In this document: positions 7,872 through 12,174 of the stretch, piece by piece
Layout: the number at the start of each line of letters is the position of its first letter
Position numbering within the stretch: the stretch's first letter is position 1
Notes under the pieces: model-generated
Database searches by the model: none
Seen by the model: the letters and a program-made list of their open reading frames with translations, nothing else
What the model was told of the DNA's origin: nothing
Assembly (NCBI GenBank): GCA_003222455.1
Contig: QHWF01000013.1
Location: 1-12,174 of the forward strand
DNA from: Acidobacteriota bacterium
GTDB lineage: Bacteria; Acidobacteriota; Vicinamibacteria; Vicinamibacterales; CAVVIG01
Direction: 5' to 3'
DNA: 12,174 nt
Program-made: the position numbers and the translations under genes

Positions 7872-8876
7872 ATGTCCCGTCTCATCACGCCCTTTGTCTT
7901 GACCGAGGGCCTGCAGGAACATGCGGCTTTCCAGGCCTGGCGCCGGGCGCAAGGGGACGATGTCGCGCCTGGCCGGATTGAGGTTCTGCAAGGCAGCAAG
8001 AAGGCCGCTGTTTACCGGCTCACCGGCATCGGGCCGGACGATGCGGCCATCATCGCCAAGCGAACGCGATGCGTGACGGGTCGTGTCGAGCGGGTGATTT
8101 ACGAGGAGGTCCTGCCGCGTATTCCGGTGCCGTCGCTCGGCTTCCATGGATATGTGCGAGATCCGAACGAGGAGTTTTCCTGGCTGTTCCTCGAAGACGC
8201 CCAGGGCGGGCCATATTCGCGACTGAACGACGCTCATCGTGTTCTCGCCGGTCAATGGCTCGGCGAGGTGCATCTGGCGCCATGCGCCGACTTCAGTGAA
8301 AAGCTGCCCGACCGCAGCCTGGGTCATTATCATCGCTTCCTGCAGGACTGCAGGGCCGGCCTGGAGTTGCTGTCTCGCAGCGCACTCGCTGCCGGCGATA
8401 CGATGCTCCTGGGCGGCTTCATCTCGTTCTGCGACCAGCTCGAGTTACGGTGGCGGCAGATCGAGGATGCGTGTGAAGCGATGCCGCCGACGCTGGTCCA
8501 CGGCGACTTCGCGATGAAGAACGTGCGGATCCGTGAGCGCGCGGCCGGCCACGCCCTTCTGGTGTTCGATTGGCAGTTCGCCGGTTGGGGGACGCCGGCC
8601 ACCGATCTTGCTCAATTCATCGATCGCGTCGTCACTCCGGATCTTGGCGCGTATCGATCGGTGCTGGCTCGCGACTATCCGAGTCTCGAGTTGCGGGACA
8701 TTCGCCGGATCGCGGCATGTGGCACTGTGCTGAGGGTGTTGGACCAGGTGCATTGGGCGCTGTCGGGCCTGAGAGTCGGGGATCCGAAGTGGGTGACGAA
8801 AGCCGGCGCTCTCCTGCGCGCCTATCACACCAGTGTCCCTGAAACAGTGCAACGCCTCGAGATGGAGCTGGGATGA
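7872..8876 (+). CDS. APH/choline-kinase-family phosphotransferase
   Basis: The 334-residue cytoplasmic protein has the aminoglycoside-phosphotransferase/choline-kinase fold. The N-lobe has AAIIAKR with the presumed ATP-binding Lys63. The catalytic loop is LVHGDFAMKNVR (His210, Asp212, Asn217; HxDxxxxN). The metal-binding VFDWQFAGWGTPATDLAQF carries Asp233. Family members transfer the ATP gamma-phosphate to a hydroxyl on a small molecule: aminoglycosides, choline, homoserine, sugars or macrolides. Nothing here picks the substrate. The neighbouring glycosyltransferases and exporter make a sugar or exported glycoconjugate likelier than drug resistance, but that is inference. The protein is clearly paralogous to the second half of the fusion at 8940 (shared IIAKR/VVAKR, YE-VLPR--VP-LG-HG, YSRL, HGDF--KN, GWG-PA-DLAQ). 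Its stop overlaps an ATG at 8873 (ATGA), inherited from or imitating the operon's coupling pattern. Confidence 0.87.
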   Translation: MSRLITPFVLTEGLQEHAAFQAWRRAQGDDVAPGRIEVLQGSKKAAVYRLTGIGPDDAAIIAKRTRCVTGRVERVIYEEVLPRIPVPSLGFHGYVRDPNEEFSWLFLEDAQGGPYSRLNDAHRVLAGQWLGEVHLAPCADFSEKLPDRSLGHYHRFLQDCRAGLELLSRSALAAGDTMLLGGFISFCDQLELRWRQIEDACEAMPPTLVHGDFAMKNVRIRERAAGHALLVFDWQFAGWGTPATDLAQFIDRVVTPDLGAYRSVLARDYPSLELRDIRRIAACGTVLRVLDQVHWALSGLRVGDPKWVTKAGALLRAYHTSVPETVQRLEMELG

Positions 8877-8932
8877 TTGACGACGGTTTGGATCGTGTGC
8901 TCATCGAGCGCACCGTCTGTGCACAGGGGTAG
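8873..8932 (+). pseudogene. Possible 3' scar of a GH-GT2 gene ahead of the ABC exporter
   Basis: A 19-codon frame (M-I-D-D-G-L-D-R-V, then LIERTVCAQG, stop at 8930) overlaps the phosphotransferase stop. From about 8897 the DNA resembles the last ~45 bases of the module A GH-GT2 gene (3453-3497). Both have GTG, ATCGAGC, CCGTC and GCGCGATGA/ACGCGATGA in the same order, directly before matching ABC exporter starts. This suggests the slot once held a GT2 gene. The match is short, so confidence is modest. Confidence 0.4.
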
Positions 8933-8939
8933 CAGCGCG

Positions 8940-11699
8940 ATGACGAGATCCCGCTTGGGCGACTTCGCGCTCTATCGACGGCTGGCGCGCCACACGCGCT
9001 CGTCGTGGCCTTCGATCGCCGCGCTGTTCCTGGTCGGCTTGCTCGCGACGCCGCTGGCGCTTCTCACGCCGCTGCCGCTGAAGATTGCCGTCGACAGCGT
9101 GCTGGGCGCACGCCCGCTGCCACACTTTCTCGATGTCCTTGTGCCGGGGGCGATCACAGGCTTTCCATTCGTCCTGCTGGGGTTTGTGGCGGCGCTCACC
9201 TTACTCATCGCGCTTCTCAGCCAGGCGCAGGCGCTCGCCGGCAAATACCTTACGGCCGTGGCCGGCGAGCGCCTCGTCCTCGATTTTCGCACCCTCATCT
9301 TCCGGCAGCTGCAACGGCTCTCACTCTCCTACCACGACTCGGTGGGAACGGCCGACTCCGTGTATCGCATCCAGAACGATGCCCAGGCGATCCGATACCT
9401 GGTGATCGACGGGTTCATTCCGTCGGTGGGCGCCTTCGTCACGCTCGTCTCGATGATCTACGTGATGATCCGGATGGATTGGCAGTTGACGCTGCTCGCT
9501 CTTGCGATATCGCCGCCTATTCTTCTTGCGACGCAGGCGTATCGCCCACGCCTGCGGCGCCAGTCGAGAGAGGTGAGGAAGCTCGAGAGCGCGGCGATGG
9601 CCGTCGTCCACGAGGTGCTGAGTGCCCTCCGGGTCGTGAAGGCGTTCACGCAGGAGGAGCACGAAAGCGAGCGATTCGTCCGCCGTTCGGACGAAGGCGT
9701 GAGCGGCCGCATTCACCTCGCGCTCGCCGAAGGTCAATTCGGTCTCGTCGTCGGCTTGGCCACGGCCGCTGGAACGGCTGCCGTCCTCTTCATCGGCATC
9801 GGTCACGTCCGATCCGGCGTGCTGTCGCTGGGAAACCTCCTGCTCCTGATGGGCTACCTGGGCAAACTCTACGATCCGGTCAAGACCATCAGCCGGAAGG
9901 TCGCGACGGTGCAGGGACACCTGGCCAGCATCGAGCGCGCCTTCGCCGTGCTCGACGAACCGGCCGATGTCGAGGAGCGGCCCGGTGCGCAGCCGCTGCG
10001 GCGCGCCCGCGGCGCGATCGCCTTCCGAAACGTCTCGTTCGGGTACGGCGCGGATCGTCCCGTCCTCCACGATGTTTCGTTCGACGTCGAAGCGGGCACG
10101 CGCCTCGGGATCGTAGGCACGTCCGGCGCGGGCAAGACCACGCTGATGAACCTGCTCATGCGGTTCTACGACCCGACGGCCGGTTCTGTCCTGCTCGATG
10201 GCGTCGACCTCCGCGATTACAGGCTGGAGGATCTTCGCCGGCAATTCGCGGTCGTGCTGCAGGATTCGGTGCTCTTCTCGACGAGCATCGCCGCGAACAT
10301 CGCCTACGGCAACCACGGGCTCGGCCGCGACGCGATCGTTGCCGCGGCGCAGGCCGCGTACGCCCACGATTTCATCGTCCGGCTCCCGCGCGGCTATGAC
10401 ACCCAGGTGGGCGAGCGCGGTGGCCAGCTTTCGGGCGGCCAGCGCCAGCGCATCGCCCTTGCTCGCGCCTTCCTGCAGGACAGCCCGATCCTCATCCTGG
10501 ACGAGCCAACGAGCGCGGTCGACACCGAGTCGGAGTCGGCGATTCTCGCCGGGATCAAACGACTGATGCGCGGCCGCACCGTGCTGGTGATCACGCATCG
10601 CTCGAGCATGTTGGACGGCTGCGCGGCGCTCGTGGCGATCGAAAACGGCCGAGTCGTTGCCGACGCGACACCTTCGCCAGCCAGCACCAGGCCGTCGGTG
10701 ACGCCGTCTGCTCTGCGCAAGCGGCCGTCGAACGTGATGAACCACCCGGCCGCTCGAGCCTGGTGCGAATTGTACCCGGGTGTGGAGCCACTCCAGATTA
10801 CTCCGCTGCGAGTGAGGAAGCAGAAGAACAAGATCTATCGCATCGACTTCGCCGGCCGTTCTGGCGTGGTCGCCAAACGCGGTCTGAAGGAGGGCGCGCT
10901 GATCGAGCGCGCGGTGTACGAACGGGTCCTTCCACGCGTTGCGGTCCCAACGCTCGGTTACCACGGATTTCTCGAGGAACCGGATGGCGAGCATTGCTGG
11001 ATTTTCATCGACGAGGCTATCGGCGACAGCTACTCCCGCCTGTTGGCAGGACATCGCGCCGAGGCCGGCCGGTGGCTCGGTTTACTCCACGCTTCGGCCG
11101 CGGACGTGCCGATTAATGGACATCTACCCGATGGAGGACCGCGCCGCTACTTGGAAATCCTGCAGGCAACCTGCGATTTCATACAGCAGCATCTGGACAA
11201 TCCGGTTCTGACGCCGGACGACGTCGCGTTGCTCGAGCAGCACCAGGCACGCCTCTGCGATGTCGCCGCACGCTGGGATCGGTTGGAGGAAGTCTGCGAG
11301 GGCGCACCGCGGACACTGGTGCACGGCGATTTCAATGGCAAGAACCTGCGACTGCGATCCGAGAACGGCCATTCGTCCATCGTCGTGTTCGACTGGGAGG
11401 CTGCCGGTTGGGGCGTGCCCGCCGCCGACCTGGCGCAGGCGGCGCAATTCAGCAGTTTGTCGGCCAGTCCGGACCTCCCAAGCTACTGGTCGATGGTCCG
11501 TGAGCGCTGGCCGAACGCGAGTCCCGACGCTCTGGAGCGCCTTGCGCATTGCGGATCGGCCTTCCGCGCGCTGGCGGGCTTGTCCTGGGCGTTGCCGAAT
11601 CTGGCAAGTGACTGGGCGCATGCGTGTGCACCCAACGTGCAAGTGTACATTACCGAGCTGAACGATGCCCTCGAGCGCCTCGGATGGGACAAGCGATGA
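8940..11699 (+). CDS. ABC exporter fused to an APH-family phosphotransferase domain
   Basis: The 919-residue inner-membrane protein has two parts. Residues 1-~340 hold six predicted membrane helices of a type IV (MsbA-like) exporter half. The nucleotide-binding domain (~360-575) is complete: Walker A GTSGAGKTT (Lys399), Q-loop Gln441, signature LSGGQ (497-501), Walker B ILILDEP (Asp521, Glu522) and H-loop His553. After a Pro/Ser/Thr/Arg-rich linker (~575-598), a full kinase domain begins near Met600. It has VVAKR, the catalytic HGDFNGKN (His795, Asp797, Asn802) and VFDWEAAGWGVPAADLAQ (Asp818). A homodimer would thus carry two kinase domains on the cytoplasmic side, so phosphorylation may be tied to export; that is inference. 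Start 8940 is chosen because the stump at 3494 begins at the equivalent ATG; the frame is open back to a TTG at 8877. The stop overlaps the next start (ATGA 11696). Confidence 0.9.
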   Translation: MTRSRLGDFALYRRLARHTRSSWPSIAALFLVGLLATPLALLTPLPLKIAVDSVLGARPLPHFLDVLVPGAITGFPFVLLGFVAALTLLIALLSQAQALAGKYLTAVAGERLVLDFRTLIFRQLQRLSLSYHDSVGTADSVYRIQNDAQAIRYLVIDGFIPSVGAFVTLVSMIYVMIRMDWQLTLLALAISPPILLATQAYRPRLRRQSREVRKLESAAMAVVHEVLSALRVVKAFTQEEHESERFVRRSDEGVSGRIHLALAEGQFGLVVGLATAAGTAAVLFIGIGHVRSGVLSLGNLLLLMGYLGKLYDPVKTISRKVATVQGHLASIERAFAVLDEPADVEERPGAQPLRRARGAIAFRNVSFGYGADRPVLHDVSFDVEAGTRLGIVGTSGAGKTTLMNLLMRFYDPTAGSVLLDGVDLRDYRLEDLRRQFAVVLQDSVLFSTSIAANIAYGNHGLGRDAIVAAAQAAYAHDFIVRLPRGYDTQVGERGGQLSGGQRQRIALARAFLQDSPILILDEPTSAVDTESESAILAGIKRLMRGRTVLVITHRSSMLDGCAALVAIENGRVVADATPSPASTRPSVTPSALRKRPSNVMNHPAARAWCELYPGVEPLQITPLRVRKQKNKIYRIDFAGRSGVVAKRGLKEGALIERAVYERVLPRVAVPTLGYHGFLEEPDGEHCWIFIDEAIGDSYSRLLAGHRAEAGRWLGLLHASAADVPINGHLPDGGPRRYLEILQATCDFIQQHLDNPVLTPDDVALLEQHQARLCDVAARWDRLEEVCEGAPRTLVHGDFNGKNLRLRSENGHSSIVVFDWEAAGWGVPAADLAQAAQFSSLSASPDLPSYWSMVRERWPNASPDALERLAHCGSAFRALAGLSWALPNLASDWAHACAPNVQVYITELNDALERLGWDKR

Positions 11700-12078
11700 C
11701 CACGACCGTCTGCCTGGTGCCCGCACCGACCATCGGTTATCCGCGTGGAGGCGGCCACCTCTGGGATATTTGAACTGGGCGCTGGCGCTGCGCGCTACTG
11801 GGTGCCGAGTCATCTGGTTGGAAGGCGTTGACCTCGACGACGGGGACAATTCGACGGCGCGGCGCCGCCGGTGGCACGGCGCCGACCCGCGCGAGTGCGT
11901 TGCGACCCTGAAGGCGCGACTTGAATCCTACGGCCTCGTGGATACGCTGGCGCTCTTCGATATCAACGGCGGCTCGGTACCTGACGACGTGGCCCAGGGC
12001 TGCCTCGACGTGGAAGAGGCCGCGGGCGCCGACGTGCCCCTGAATCTGTGGCATTCCCTGCCCGTGTCGGTGGGGTGA
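11696..12078 (+). pseudogene. GGGH glycosyltransferase paralogue, frameshifted and truncated (module B)
   Basis: The ATG at 11696 overlaps the stop of the exporter fusion. The first frame gives TTTVCLVPAPTIGYPRGGGHLWD and stops at once (TGA 11771-11773). In the next frame YLNWALALRATGCRVIWLEG follows, matching the module A enzyme (GGGHFW-Y, ALRRLGCDVYWLE). Restoring one T (GATATTTG to GATTATTTG) near 11765 would join the two halves as HLWDYLNW. The continuing frame runs through ESYGLVDTLALFDI and DVPLNLWHSLPVSVG to a stop at 12076-12078. The corresponding place in the module A protein is its LLNFHYAID segment (~113-120), so about two thirds of the enzyme, including the whole nucleotide-sugar domain, is absent. 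No frame in the remaining 96 bases continues the family. Confidence 0.75.
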
Positions 12079-12174
12079 CCCGAATTCTGGAGCGATCGAT
12101 CGACTGATGACCGAGCGTGAGCAGCAGAGTGGATCGTGAAGGATGGCGAGTCAGATGGGCGAATCTGTTGACAT
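12079..12174 (+). other. Unassigned sequence after loss of the glycosyltransferase homology
   Basis: No frame on either strand gives a recognisable product. An ATG at 12143 preceded by AAGG (12139-12142, immediately adjacent) opens MASQMGESVD to the window edge, which is too short to judge. It could be the flank of an inserted element or the far side of a deletion. Confidence 0.25.

Noticed and set aside
7784..7981. Small + strand frame between receptor and kinase
   Set aside because: Overlaps the kinase start, has no RBS and a composition like out-of-frame GC-rich DNA.
7872..8876. Antibiotic-resistance aminoglycoside kinase
   Set aside because: Only the broad fold motifs match; the context of glycosyltransferases and a second paralogous kinase domain argues against naming it as a resistance gene.
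8877..8939. TTG start extending the exporter by 21 residues
   Set aside because: The module A stump begins at the ATG equivalent to 8940, and the extension overlaps a likely GT2 scar read in another frame.
9321..11054. 577-codon open frame on the - strand inside the exporter fusion
   Set aside because: It is antisense to complete ABC and kinase motifs; low-complexity Arg/Glu/Ala product, no motif or start signal.

Overview
The window is GC-rich, densely packed DNA with every recognisable gene on the + strand. TonB-dependent receptors (TBDRs) that begin with a carboxypeptidase-regulatory-like domain, lying next to lineage-specific glycosyltransferases, suggest Acidobacteriota (perhaps Vicinamibacteria). 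That assignment is inference; no rRNA or other marker gene is present.

Layout. Module A: the 3' end of a TBDR gene broken by a frameshift (1-898); a fusion of a clan-A glycoside hydrolase-like domain and a family 2 glycosyltransferase, with its membrane C-terminus thrown out of frame by a deletion (986-3497); an 88-codon stump of an ABC exporter gene (3494-3760); and an intact GT-B-like glycosyltransferase (3757-4989). A short remnant of what looks like one more glycosyltransferase follows (4986-~5112). Module B: an intact 864-residue TBDR (5175-7769); an APH/choline-kinase-type phosphotransferase (7872-8876); a ~60-base scar that resembles the 3' end of the module A glycosyltransferase gene; an intact ABC exporter fused to a second phosphotransferase domain (8940-11699); and a frameshifted, truncated paralogue of the 3757 glycosyltransferase (11696-~12076). 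The last ~100 bases hold nothing I recognise.

The two modules share gene order (TBDR, variable slot, ABC exporter, 'GGGH' glycosyltransferase), recognisable DNA similarity at three loci, and ATGA stop/start overlaps. The simplest reading is an ancestral duplication followed by divergence and piecemeal loss. In module A the ABC exporter is reduced to a stump; in module B the GH-GT2 gene is gone and two kinase domains are present. Together the parts describe a pathway that assembles or trims a glycan, phosphorylates a small molecule or sugar, and moves a product across the inner membrane, beside an outer-membrane receptor that could take up the same or a related compound. The substrate cannot be read from sequence. 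All four point-like lesions I can align are explained by net deletions, so the region is either decaying or contains assembly errors; the larger losses cannot be base-calling errors.
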